Positions 8,801 through 16,950 of a stretch of DNA of 64,000 nt are shown one piece after another. The position numbers were made by a program, and so were the translations under genes. The notes beneath the pieces were generated by a model. The model was not told the DNA's origin. It saw nothing but the letters and a program-made list of their open reading frames with translations, and did not search any database. The stretch covers positions 1 to 64,000 of the forward strand of contig CAJNDS010000734.1 of the NCBI GenBank assembly GCA_905221605.1. The letters are read 5' to 3'. Every line of letters starts with the position of its first letter. Position 1 is the stretch's first letter. Source of the DNA: Symbiodinium natans (lineage: Eukaryota; Sar; Dinophyceae; Suessiales; Symbiodiniaceae).

Positions 8801-10980
8801 GTGGCAGCCTCCTCCCGAATCCACTCGGGTTCCGAAAGCTTCCACAGCTTCTGTATTTCATCGAAAAGGGCACTAAGGATCACCGATGAAGCGAAACCCA
8901 AAAGATCGTCAACGTAAATGATCAAGATACCATGCCAACGCTCAGTGTCATCCTCGGCAATCTCGCTTTTAGTGATGAACCAAAGCGAATCATCACTGAC
9001 ACCCTGCTGCAAGGCATACCATGCACCGTCACACTGAAAGGTCAGCACCCGCAATGACTTATCTCGGAACCGGGCCCAAGCCAAGGGAGCTTGTCGTAAC
9101 CCATACAGTGCTTTACGCACGCGCCATCGATGATTCGGGGAAAGAATTTTCATGTCTACAAGAATAGATGGAGGCCTGACAATGATAATTTCTTCGGACT
9201 CAAGCTCGCCGTCCAACGGCGCGTGAAGGAAGGCCGTCCTTATGTCGGCGCTCAAAGCTGCCCAACCACGGTAAGCAGCAAAACCTAATGCCGTTCTGAC
9301 AGTCAAGCTTTCAACGCCACTCGCATAAAGGTTGTTGGAATCAGGAGAGCCAGTGGGGATGTAGTTCCCACACGCGACACACCTGAATCGGCGTTTCCCA
9401 ACACCAGCCTTCCTGGTTAGGACTGCCTTTCCTGGAACCTGGGTTACCCTTTTTCCTTCTTGAATCAACCGCTCAATGTCCGACACGACAATGCGCTCAA
9501 CAGCCTCATTCGTTTGTTCCAAAGAGACAACTTCCTCAGTAGCCGAAGGTATCCATAGCACCAATTCACCCTTTGCCTCAGCTAAGCTTACTGTCCTCGT
9601 TTGGAGAAAAGCTTCGGCAGGGCTGGTTTGGTCTTCCGGGTTCAGAGGAACATCCTGATTCAAAGCCTTTAACATACTCCCAGAATTCCTGACAAAGTCA
9701 TCCCACAGAAGTCCCTCATACCACTCGCGCTGGCATTCAACCGACTTCAAGGTCCGAATCAATTCGTAGCCTACATCATCATTTCCAAAACAGCTAAGCT
9801 CCTTCACAAGGGCTTTACACGCCAAAGCTGAGGACAGGTGATTTCTTAAAACGTGCTCACGCCAACCAGGCTTCAACACTTCACAAGGAAACTCAACTTC
9901 CCAAAGCCCCTCAGAGGTCAAGTCCTCATCACCCTCAGCATTAAACTTTGAAATCGAAGCACGCTCTGCAGCGAAAAGGTGATCCAACCCTTTAGAATCG
10001 AACCCCAAGCTCTCAAGCTCACGAGCGTATTCGTTCAGAATCTTCCATATACCCCGAGGAGCATAGGCAGCAATCACCCACCTATCCTTGCCACACCAAG
10101 GTTCAGCGCAATGCCACAATTGACCACTAAAGGTGCACGGGTTATCATGAATATCCCTGACAAAACCAGCCCTTAAGTCACCCCCCGGCAACTGTCTTAA
10201 AACAGGACCCTGGCCATCGGAACTTTCAACCCACAAGCCACCTCCTTGAAACTCCCCAAGAGCAATCACCCAAACCGGTACCACTCTTTCATTTCTAGCA
10301 TCCTGGTGCAAAGGGGTAGAGGTGTTACGAGTAAGGTACAGGGTAGTGTAAGGATGTTCGCAACCCTGAGCTCGAACAAACTTGTTCAAGTAACGCACAA
10401 GATCCCCATGATCCTTGGCGAACCTCGACACGCCTTGAAAACCCCCCTGATTGTACAACCCCATCACAGCACACCTACCTTTTCCACCCAATACCCTTCG
10501 ATTTGGAGGAGGAAGCTTGTCAGCACACCTTCTAAGCACCTCTAATGCCTCAACCGTGCTGTAGTCACCAGTCTCAAGCTTATTTCCCAGCCAAACACCA
10601 GAATCTCCAAAGAGAAGCTTCACGGTCGTACCATCAACCTGGAGTTCTTGAAACCCTTCCTCATCCGTAGTTACACCAAGATCCCCATCTGAAGCCTCTT
10701 CGGAAAGACTGGAAGACCCTGATTCAAGCCCGGTCTCAAACTTCGGCCCCTCAGAACTTTCGAAATCTCTCAAACACCCAACGCACTCCCCCCCAGGTGC
10801 AAACCTGGCAACAGAAGAGCGGCCGGTTGGCCATCTGGCGCTCTTAGCAGCCACAGCCCGAACAGCAAAACCCGGCGGGGTTTTGGTAGTCAAACGAAAC
10901 TTGGGTTTCGGGACTGTCAAAGGATCAACAGGGTAGACAGTGTTGGTTAGCAAAACACGCTGCTCGGACCCATCCTGGAT
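5887..10980 (-). CDS. Pol part 2: oxygenase-like segment, reverse transcriptase, RNase H, membrane extension
   Basis: The frame continues that of the upstream Gag-Pol frame after its TGA at 10981. Residues below are counted from the codon at 10953, and about 1688 follow. In order: a low-complexity linker (1-150), a 2OG-Fe(II) oxygenase-like segment (155-301), a spacer, copia-type reverse transcriptase (about 505-750, with ALYGLRQAP at 615-623 and YVDD at 680-683), and RNase H (D860 in LYTDAS, E899, D934; ADIATKPL at 982-989). A long extension then carries hydrophobic segments, a 17-residue tandem repeat and a second partial copy of the RT start. The RT and RNase H catalytic residues are present. 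No ATG is needed if the product arises by TGA readthrough; an internal start is the other option. Confidence 0.9.
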   Translation of the reverse strand: MQDGSEQRVLLTNTVYPVDPLTVPKPKFRLTTKTPPGFAVRAVAAKSARWPTGRSSVARFAPGGECVGCLRDFESSEGPKFETGLESGSSSLSEEASDGDLGVTTDEEGFQELQVDGTTVKLLFGDSGVWLGNKLETGDYSTVEALEVLRRCADKLPPPNRRVLGGKGRCAVMGLYNQGGFQGVSRFAKDHGDLVRYLNKFVRAQGCEHPYTTLYLTRNTSTPLHQDARNERVVPVWVIALGEFQGGGLWVESSDGQGPVLRQLPGGDLRAGFVRDIHDNPCTFSGQLWHCAEPWCGKDRWVIAAYAPRGIWKILNEYARELESLGFDSKGLDHLFAAERASISKFNAEGDEDLTSEGLWEVEFPCEVLKPGWREHVLRNHLSSALACKALVKELSCFGNDDVGYELIRTLKSVECQREWYEGLLWDDFVRNSGSMLKALNQDVPLNPEDQTSPAEAFLQTRTVSLAEAKGELVLWIPSATEEVVSLEQTNEAVERIVVSDIERLIQEGKRVTQVPGKAVLTRKAGVGKRRFRCVACGNYIPTGSPDSNNLYASGVESLTVRTALGFAAYRGWAALSADIRTAFLHAPLDGELESEEIIIVRPPSILVDMKILSPNHRWRVRKALYGLRQAPLAWARFRDKSLRVLTFQCDGAWYALQQGVSDDSLWFITKSEIAEDDTERWHGILIIYVDDLLGFASSVILSALFDEIQKLWKLSEPEWIREEAATKFCGLEIQALQRGGYRISQVSYLQELFARYDVTSSASAPLSNWTDPENEQQVQLETVRKAQALTGALLWASSKTRPDIAFAVSKLGQYAVKAPSIVIESGHQILRYLYGTADLWLEYQKPSDNSWLDAPVPRTLNTLELYTDASHAPNGGRSCQAMVILWGGNVLCWESCRQPFVTLSSTEAELVAVTAGIVAAESIGGIIEEMIESDITVSALCDNQAAVRSFAVGSLGWRNRHLRMRAAAGRERIDAGSLVVTYVPGSIQLADIATKPLSRARILQLAELMNMRMRLSPAGADDSIRTVSRLSSSFGSQGSVSPRTLAGLALVAVLSGVRAQPALRVEERIEWILWFFGVLVGLVLLAWAQWFLGLGFRGFWRGEQLRELVGDAVSLGGLEFAAEAQQDFGVGNEVSLASEVESRAGSEGDGSEQFSETELLEAQRKLQERERSSQQVPPTPDVQIGGSNSSQQVPPSPDVQIGGSNSSQQVPPSPDVQIGGSSSSQQVPPSLGVQIGGSSSSQQVPPSLDVQIGGGSRSLQVPPSGVESLTVRTALSLAAYRGLAASSADVRAAFLHAPLNGQPESEEIVTAQSPSISVLNLLDLEDDPTPDDRPHRAVSPRVPVEGQFFLGEGWSSSESESGDSTTEPSIFSVSSGDAAVDEEVWVIHDAEARLAQADEPQPLGVNFRAEHEVLIGTYADDEVSIALQGWSQAEVETIVTGLNEGEWTSFHAMLAQTSNQESQSSTQVQGSQSVVWVVGVGVGLSLVGAFVQLWSVSFVACWFLLLWCRSKGDFAGTFGRIWGVRPRSDRRWVVLLYVLWLVLGGILPSSAEVVTYGDEPVSFGRWDEPTGSSTGVGDVCLEDEQGSSSEEAGSWDWWLWVACVIGIWEIVRALSLRVCRSRKTVQDQAVSAETVPWPLHPGIPHRANILYCYWRAGYVFDVQEYPEAVQSRFYGLLGSHLERRDRDGLSSTDSSD
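7027..7185 (-). repeat. Partial RT copy transplanted into the C-terminal extension
   Basis: Residues 1257-1309 repeat the RT start (GVESLTVRTALSLAAYRGLA, then AAFLHAPLNG) about 2.1 kb downstream of its proper place. The copy stays in frame, begins exactly after the last 17-residue repeat, and has diverged modestly. It lacks the rest of RT, so it cannot be catalytic. It probably arose by template switching during reverse transcription. Confidence 0.85.
7192..7461 (-). repeat. 51-bp tandem repeat coding a 17-residue unit
   Basis: About five units encode SSQQVPPSPDVQIGGSN and close variants (residues about 1165-1254). The array lies in the extension after RNase H and joins directly to the transplanted RT fragment. 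Units differ by few bases, which implies recent expansion or homogenisation. The antisense frame at 7098-7640 is a shadow. Confidence 0.9.
8905..8916 (-). other. Reverse transcriptase active-site YVDD
   Basis: On the minus strand these bases encode Tyr-Val-Asp-Asp within LIIYVDDLLGFA. This is the catalytic palm motif of Ty1/copia reverse transcriptases, which is typically YVDD. It shows that the RT active site of this copy is intact. Confidence 0.95.
9163..9318 (-). repeat. RT N-terminal segment, copy 1 of an internal duplication
   Basis: This is residues 546-597 of the downstream Pol frame, from GVESLTVRTAL through FLHAPLDGELESEEI, in its normal place at the start of reverse transcriptase. 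The segment recurs at 7027-7185 with high nucleotide similarity. Confidence 0.85.
10051..10491 (-). other. 2-oxoglutarate/Fe(II) dioxygenase-like domain inside Pol
   Basis: Residues about 155-301 of the downstream Pol frame hold H216-x-D218, then a GEFQGGGL turn (233-240), H281 in LWHCAEPW and R291 in RWVIAAYAPR. HxD, a distal His, and an Arg ten residues later are the iron and 2-oxoglutarate ligands of the double-stranded beta-helix dioxygenases. Asn after HxD (N221) and the GxFxGGxL turn recall the TET/JBP branch, which oxidises thymine or 5-methylcytosine in DNA. The residues are seen in the sequence, the family signature is known, and the assignment to this element is inference. The segment sits between integrase and reverse transcriptase, where copia elements normally have only a linker. 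Confidence 0.6.
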
Positions 10981-10983
10981 TCA
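10981..10983 (-). other. In-frame TGA between integrase and the oxygenase/RT part
   Basis: The minus-strand codons read GTG TGA ATC. The frame is open for about 1814 codons before and about 1697 after, in the same phase. Either this is a readthrough signal or a nonsense mutation, for example CGA to TGA by deamination of a methylated CpG. The position, in the middle of Pol rather than between Gag and Pol, favours mutation, but the rest of the copy is intact. Confidence 0.9.
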
Positions 10984-13900
10984 CACCAGGTGCCCACCAG
11001 CACAATCAGTTGCAACCCCCAGGTACTTGCCCGGAACAGTTCGTGTCTCCCAATGCTTCTTATGACCCGACTTCAAACGCTTTCGCGCATGCAACCATAC
11101 CCCAAACGGTAAAAGGACAGCCTGTCCCACACCCAAAGCCTCAGCCATTTGCACAAAGTGTCTTTGCGAAGCATGAAGAATAGCAAATGGCCAAAACTCG
11201 ATTGGCAGATCGGCAACGCGAAGGAGTTTCCTGGCATCTTGCTTCAACCGCTGGACACTGACCTCTGCCTTATTTCCAGCAGGATCCTCTCCTGCGGTAA
11301 ATGAGGCACGAATGCCGCGTTCTCGAAGCCACTGAATCAAAGCATGGCTCCTCAGCTCTTTAGCACGGTCTGCGAAGTAGCGGTGAACAGGGTACCCAAA
11401 CGACTCCAACCTGTTGACCAGAGCTTGAACCTGTCCCATGACTTCAGAGCCACGCTTGGTGCGCAACGGAATCCCAAGAAAAAGGGTTTTCGTGACGACT
11501 TTCGGCTCCTCTTCTGCCCCGTCTGCAGCGTTCCCCGGTAAATCAGGGCCAGGAGCCTTTCTTTCTGCAAACTCAGCTCCGTCTTGTAACGGATCAACCC
11601 TAGGGAACGTCTTGCCTCTTACCCTACGGAACAAGGCCTTACTAGAGAACCCTCCAGCAATCTGCTCATGTACCCCGTCCAGCCACTCAGAGCAATCCTC
11701 AGACGCCTCATCGGCTATAGGTCCTACCCCTGCAGCTTCTTGCTCACACTCAGAAGGACAATACTCAGCTAGATCATCAGGAGGACTCAAATCAGGTCGC
11801 AACTCGGGACTCAAGGGTATCGAGTACGCTGCAGCAATGAAGTACTTATAGCCACGTCCACGATCCCTGCCAGACGCAATCGGGTCAAAACTGCGACCAT
11901 CCTTGAACGGTCCAGCAATGTCGACACTCAAAGAGTACAAGGTGGTGATCCGAGATCGCCAATGACTCCGCTGGCGACCTTGAGCAGCTATGCAGTCACC
12001 ACACCCCCTCCTAAAAGGGATATGATCGTTGGCCCTATGCCTACGAAGACTCTCCTCTTCGGTTAGCTTCGCCAACAAAGCTCGGCGCTCACTCAGGTCC
12101 CCAACTTCAAGCCTACTACGTCGGCACTTCTCCCAAGCATTTTTCACACACCCAATCAAACCTGGAGCCCAAACCCGACTCCCATTGATCCTCGAAGACT
12201 CAGGCATTTGAATATGTTCCGGAACCCGCAGGGCATGTAGGCTCTCGAACACATCCCACGAAGAGGTCACAAGGACAGTGGAATCCCGCGCCAAATTTCC
12301 CAGACATCCCTGATCAAAAGATACCCGGTACAACCCATATGCCTCACGGAGCCCTTCCACTTCTTCAGGCCTAGTCAACCCATCAAAGGACCCCTCTAAG
12401 ACAAAGAAGACAGCCCTCTCTGTCTGACCACCTTTGCATACAGGCGGACTCTCTGCAGCTCGGGGCCCCCCTTTTAGGTCACTCAACTCCGGCTCAACCG
12501 ACATCTGAAGCTTGACAGCGGCCCTCCGTAAAGCCCACAAGGCTATTTCATGAGGATCATCAAGACCCTGAGGAGGCTCTCCGGACCCTGACTCGCCCTC
12601 ACCAGCAGGCTCACGCGGCTCGGTAACTTCACAAGCAGTGTTCTCAGCAGCTGCCTGCGCCACCATATACACTAAGCATAACCTGAACCATGATACCTGC
12701 TTTCTCAACGCAGCTTCCTTTTCACTGTCCGAAAGACTACTTCCCAGTTCGAAACCCTTTTCTTCGGTAGAAGCCACAATTCCTCCAAGAACACCAGACT
12801 GAGCCCACTTTAGAACCTGAAGGAAGACCGGCACAATCCCGAGATCACTACCGAAGTCCCTCCGAAGCTCTACTACTCGTCCAGGACCCTTCCACTTGTC
12901 GCCTACAGCCCCAACACGAAGAAGTACCGACCCTTGCGTATCCCGATCAACACTCCTCCTAAGCCTGCGATTCCAAGGAGCAACACCCTGGCAACCCGCA
13001 AAGGGATCTTCCGGATCAACTACCGTCCTCTCTAGAACCCAATCCGAGATCCCAGGAAACACACTCCTCAAAAGGCTCACTTGAGTAACCCGATCTAGCA
13101 ACCCGGCAGCCGACTGCTTCAGTTGATCCCTTAACCACATCTTCACTTCTTTCGCGTTAAGCTGTTCCCCAGCTTCAGAGCATGTCAATCCCTTTACCGA
13201 ACGAGACCCTGCCCTAAACCTTTCATACTGATCCAGAAGCCGCATCCCAAGTTCCCTAGGTACCAAAGGACATCCCTTCACCACACTCACCTCAAGCTCT
13301 CCGAGTTTGGGATGCCGTATTCTACAACCCTTCTTCCCCCAAGAGATACGGTAACCCATACTGACTAAGTACCCGGCAGGCAATATGAGCTGGCAATCAA
13401 CAGGGCTAAGCAAGGTCCCATACTCGTTGACGTGCAATTCAGTGACACCTGATGCCAGATCAACCCGAATGGACTCAGCCCCACGAAGCTCCTCAGAACA
13501 AGCAAACCTCAAGGCGTTTGTGGCACCAGAGTCAATCAAGGCATACTCAAGATTGGATGCACTCACAGCGCTACAGAGCCAAGTCTCATCTATGTTCCAC
13601 TCGCCAACCCTCAAAACCTTTGCGCTTGCACCTTGCAAAAGCTTGGCTGCTTCAGCAAACAAGGCTTCCTTGGCACCCGAAGCACTAGAGGCTTCAGAAT
13701 TCCTGGCACCGGCACTTCCAGAGGGTGCATCCTCAGATATACCCTTCGCTTGAGGCTGGGACTTCGGCTTAGGCTTCGCCTCTGATTTCTTAGGGCTAGG
13801 AGGACTCTTGGCACTTGGCGATCCACCCTCTGGCAGCACCTGTCTGAGCTCTGCTGGGACAATCGGACAGTCCGGCCGGTAGTGTCCGCTCTGACCACAA

Positions 13901-16425
13901 GCCAAGCACCTACTTTGCCTTCTAGCTTTAGCCCTATCGTGCCTGAAAGTACAGCTATCCCCAAAGCGACACCCGGTACCGTCACCAAACCTGAAACACT
14001 CAACCGTACTACCAGAACCCTTCGAGGACTTACCCTTACCTTTACCAGCGTCCGCCTCTCCAAATACCGCTGCCACAGTGGGACTCGGCGTCTGAGAAGA
14101 TGCAGATGTGCTGGGAAGCTTGGGGTCTGGGGCCTTCGCAGCGGCAGCAGCAGCAGCAGCAGCTCTGGCCTTTTTATCCGGAGGAGACTCAACAGTCATG
14201 GCCAGAGACTCGCGCTCAGCCTGAATGAGTTTCACTAGCTGCGTAACCCCCGTTACCGACGGGTTGTAGTCGATTGAGCTTTTATGCCTAAACACGCTAA
14301 CTCGGAACGCCACCATTGGCTGAAGAGCTAGAAGAGAGCTGGTAGCAGCATCTATCCCTTTCAGAAGTAGACTGGGGTCCGGGAGGGTTGCTTGTATCTC
14401 CCGTGCCCTGATCAGATCCTGTTGCCATCGCCTCAAACCTGAAATCGCATCCTTAAATGACTTGCATGGATCAGGCTGAACAAGACGCGAAAGGAGGTAC
14501 GCCCTCTCCGTGCTGCCCCCTGGTTGGTAAACGCAAAGAATCCGATACAGTATGGAAGCAGTTGTCATCCAACGGTTAGTAACTAGCTCATCCTTGAAAC
14601 TCTGAGGGACACACGACAACAGCAACGATACTGCCCTACTTTCTACGCGCTGGTACTTGACGGCATCATAGTGAGCAACAACCGTGGAGGGATCGAGAGC
14701 TAGCCGTTCCAACGGATCTGCTACAAGCCAACGCTGATAGCTTGCATTAGCCGCGCCCTCAACCGAGCTGAACCAAACAGACGCTGACGGCGAAAGCCCC
14801 GCGAAAACCTGGCGTGTCTGCGCAAGCCAGTTGCCACATGTTACGGCGCTAGTGGTCAAGTCAGCAGCAGCAAGCTTAGGCAGGTCGATAATGTACTTCG
14901 CTGGTTCCTCAGGAAATGCCCCAGGAGCGCTAAAGGACGAGATCCCCTCTGCAACAGTGGGAGAAGACCCTGGAACGCCTTGACTCGGTATCCCCTTTTC
15001 CCCACGCGCAAAATCCTCAACGCCAGCCAAATATCCTGGACCCCGGGAACCCCCGGACATCACCCCACATTCAGCAGCATTTGCTCCCAAGTGCCCGGAT
15101 CCATAAGCCTGAACCCCTCGAGGTGACATTGGGGGAGGCCCTGGCGGAGGTCGGATGACAGTACCACCCGGCGACAGCGGATATCCATCAGAACTGAACC
15201 CAGCCAACCCCGAAGCTCCTACGGATCTTGGTGTATGATAGCCAGACTCACCCTGACCCTCCCTTGACGCCAAAGCAAACGAAGCGAACTGTCCCAAAGT
15301 CTGAGTCCCTGATCCCCACCCTTCATCCCTTTCAACCAAAGTCCGAAGGGGTACACTGGGCGGCCTAGGGGGTGGTGACCTAATCCCAGGCATAAACGGC
15401 ACCGAAGTTTCATGCCTAACCCTACAGAACTCGAAACCTTGACCCGACCCACCCCGCTCGGTGGGACTCCCAACCAAAGCTCCACAAGGCGGCGGACACA
15501 TGCCAGGAGGCTGAGCTACCCTAGCAGTCTCAAACCACCCCCTTGACAATTCAGAACCTTGGAAATCGTTGCCCGGAAACGCACTCGGCATCTGTACAAG
15601 ACGATTCTCTCGTGGCGCGGCCACGCAACTCTGTACATTCCCAGCGAAAGACATCGGCGAACTGACCTGAGCTTCGAGCGCTGTCGCACAGGTTCCTCCA
15701 CTCAGGCCGCTTGACTGAGACTCCACCGCTTCCAGTCTCTGCCGCAGAGCAGCATTCTCCTGCATCACTTGCAACATCATCTGTTCCATCCTGGAAAAAC
15801 CAGAGTCAGGAATGAGCTCTCGAGCGTCTGAAGCTCCCGGTTTCTCACCAGCAAAAGTGCTCGCGGATCCATCCCTCGGATTTGCACCCCGACCCTTGCC
15901 AGTAATTTCCCAGCCTCGCCCAGTCTCAGGTTGCACCTCAACTATGCCAGGCTTTTGCTCCTCGGCTTCACCAGACTGCTCAACAGCATGCTCGCCTGCT
16001 ATCTCCACTCGGGCCAGCTTAGGAGCTCCTCCACGAGATCCATGGCCAGCTAAGCTATAGTCCGGTTCCCTGCCGCCACTCAAAAAGCTCGAATCTCCAA
16101 GAGCTGCCTCATCGTAATCGATTCCAGCACGCCTTCCGTCATCATCCAACGTCGCCGGTCTCGATCTGAGAAGCTCCACTTCTGATTTCACCTTCTCAGA
16201 ATGAAAAGGACTTGCCACAAACAAGTTGGCAGGCGTCTCCGGCTCTGCCGGAACCCCGCCCTGCTCCAACATGCCCGGAGACATTTCTCCTAGACGTACA
16301 GGTGCAGGCTGTTGCTCGCTGTCCTCTTGGCCCAAGGCTGCCTGATAATCTGGCTCAGAAGCTCCAGCAGGGACCTCGATATCCCTTCCTCCAGAGCCCC
16401 TTCGCTGACGTGTAAAGGAATCCAT
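10981..16425 (-). CDS. Gag-protease-integrase polyprotein of the retrotransposon
   Basis: A frame of 1814 residues starts at ATG 16425. Residues about 208-237 look coiled-coil, followed by a Pro/Gly-rich stretch and a capsid-like alpha-helical region (about 505-750). Next come an alanine run from a GCA repeat near 14140-14162, a CCCH finger (C810, C819, C825, H829: CX8CX5CX3H) and a CCHC knuckle (C840, C843, H848, C853). The aspartic protease has D965-S-G. Integrase has a compact HX4HX6CX2C site (H1463, H1468, C1475, C1478), then D1502, D1686 and E1721, with an acidic insert of about 150 residues between the two aspartates. All catalytic residues are in place. The product would form the particle and integrate the cDNA. 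Confidence 0.92.
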   Translation of the reverse strand: MDSFTRQRRGSGGRDIEVPAGASEPDYQAALGQEDSEQQPAPVRLGEMSPGMLEQGGVPAEPETPANLFVASPFHSEKVKSEVELLRSRPATLDDDGRRAGIDYDEAALGDSSFLSGGREPDYSLAGHGSRGGAPKLARVEIAGEHAVEQSGEAEEQKPGIVEVQPETGRGWEITGKGRGANPRDGSASTFAGEKPGASDARELIPDSGFSRMEQMMLQVMQENAALRQRLEAVESQSSGLSGGTCATALEAQVSSPMSFAGNVQSCVAAPRENRLVQMPSAFPGNDFQGSELSRGWFETARVAQPPGMCPPPCGALVGSPTERGGSGQGFEFCRVRHETSVPFMPGIRSPPPRPPSVPLRTLVERDEGWGSGTQTLGQFASFALASREGQGESGYHTPRSVGASGLAGFSSDGYPLSPGGTVIRPPPGPPPMSPRGVQAYGSGHLGANAAECGVMSGGSRGPGYLAGVEDFARGEKGIPSQGVPGSSPTVAEGISSFSAPGAFPEEPAKYIIDLPKLAAADLTTSAVTCGNWLAQTRQVFAGLSPSASVWFSSVEGAANASYQRWLVADPLERLALDPSTVVAHYDAVKYQRVESRAVSLLLSCVPQSFKDELVTNRWMTTASILYRILCVYQPGGSTERAYLLSRLVQPDPCKSFKDAISGLRRWQQDLIRAREIQATLPDPSLLLKGIDAATSSLLALQPMVAFRVSVFRHKSSIDYNPSVTGVTQLVKLIQAERESLAMTVESPPDKKARAAAAAAAAAKAPDPKLPSTSASSQTPSPTVAAVFGEADAGKGKGKSSKGSGSTVECFRFGDGTGCRFGDSCTFRHDRAKARRQSRCLACGQSGHYRPDCPIVPAELRQVLPEGGSPSAKSPPSPKKSEAKPKPKSQPQAKGISEDAPSGSAGARNSEASSASGAKEALFAEAAKLLQGASAKVLRVGEWNIDETWLCSAVSASNLEYALIDSGATNALRFACSEELRGAESIRVDLASGVTELHVNEYGTLLSPVDCQLILPAGYLVSMGYRISWGKKGCRIRHPKLGELEVSVVKGCPLVPRELGMRLLDQYERFRAGSRSVKGLTCSEAGEQLNAKEVKMWLRDQLKQSAAGLLDRVTQVSLLRSVFPGISDWVLERTVVDPEDPFAGCQGVAPWNRRLRRSVDRDTQGSVLLRVGAVGDKWKGPGRVVELRRDFGSDLGIVPVFLQVLKWAQSGVLGGIVASTEEKGFELGSSLSDSEKEAALRKQVSWFRLCLVYMVAQAAAENTACEVTEPREPAGEGESGSGEPPQGLDDPHEIALWALRRAAVKLQMSVEPELSDLKGGPRAAESPPVCKGGQTERAVFFVLEGSFDGLTRPEEVEGLREAYGLYRVSFDQGCLGNLARDSTVLVTSSWDVFESLHALRVPEHIQMPESSRINGSRVWAPGLIGCVKNAWEKCRRSRLEVGDLSERRALLAKLTEEESLRRHRANDHIPFRRGCGDCIAAQGRQRSHWRSRITTLYSLSVDIAGPFKDGRSFDPIASGRDRGRGYKYFIAAAYSIPLSPELRPDLSPPDDLAEYCPSECEQEAAGVGPIADEASEDCSEWLDGVHEQIAGGFSSKALFRRVRGKTFPRVDPLQDGAEFAERKAPGPDLPGNAADGAEEEPKVVTKTLFLGIPLRTKRGSEVMGQVQALVNRLESFGYPVHRYFADRAKELRSHALIQWLRERGIRASFTAGEDPAGNKAEVSVQRLKQDARKLLRVADLPIEFWPFAILHASQRHFVQMAEALGVGQAVLLPFGVWLHARKRLKSGHKKHWETRTVPGKYLGVATDCAGGHLV

Positions 16426-16502
16426 GGCGTCACAGCACCCGCACTAAGTGCCGGACCCTAAAGAAAAGGCCTATCTTAAAGCTCACAGCCCTAGAACCTA
16501 CT

Positions 16503-16516
16503 ACGGCTGATAACCT
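16503..16516 (-). promoter_or_regulatory. Primer-binding-site-like sequence
   Basis: Just inside the 5' LTR the minus strand reads AGGTTATCAGCCG. It resembles the TGGTATCAG core of initiator-Met-tRNA primed copia elements with one extra T. The position is right; the match is imperfect. Confidence 0.45.
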
Positions 16517-16669
16517 ACGTGAAATACAGAACCCTACGGGGACCAGAAAGCTTAGGCAGCCTAAGTCTGAATCCTAGACCCTCGGATCGCGCCTCGATTT
16601 TTTCGAACAAAAGACAGCCTCGGTAACGCAACAACGTCTCCACCTGAGCGGCCAGGATGCTTCACGCAC
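16517..16669 (-). repeat. 5' LTR (153 bp)
   Basis: This is the other copy of the 153-bp LTR. It should contain the element promoter, but I see no TATA-like box. It is followed by TAAGT (16670-16674), the right copy of the target-site duplication. Confidence 0.88.
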
Positions 16670-16740
16670 TAAGTCCTAAGGACGTTCGAAGGGTTGGATG
16701 CCTTCCGAGTCGCCATCTCAGCTCGTCCGAGTGCAGTGAG

Positions 16741-16775
16741 GCTGAGTCAGGCTGAGTCAGGCTGAGTCTGAGTCA
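16741..16775 (+). repeat. Short tandem repeat of GGCTGAGTCA
   Basis: Three to four copies of a 10-base unit lie a few dozen bases from the retrotransposon insertion point. Confidence 0.8.
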
Positions 16776-16950
16776 GTGTTGCATGTCACGAGTCTACAGT
16801 CTAAGCGAGGCCACAGCTTCTGGAGGCTCGGGGCCGATGGCCAGGGCACTTCTGAAAGGTTCTGAAGGGTGCATTGCTGCACAGAATCTAAGCCGAAGGC
16901 GTATTCCCTTCTTGGCGTCGACCCATGCTGCTCCAACACGGAGCTGAAGC

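Larger units (their letters stand above)
5320..16669 (-). mobile_element. Complete Ty1/copia-type LTR retrotransposon (about 11.35 kb)
   Basis: The element lies on the minus strand. From its 5' end (right) it has a 153-bp LTR, a PBS-like site, Gag-protease-integrase in one long frame, then a 2OG-oxygenase-like segment, reverse transcriptase, RNase H and a long extension in the same frame after one TGA, then a 3' UTR, PPT and the second LTR. Integrase before reverse transcriptase is the Ty1/copia order. The LTRs appear identical by eye and the TSD is intact, so the insertion looks recent. It is long for a copia element while its LTRs are unusually short. Apart from the TGA no frame break is seen in about 10.5 kb of coding sequence, so the copy may have been active lately. 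Confidence 0.93.
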
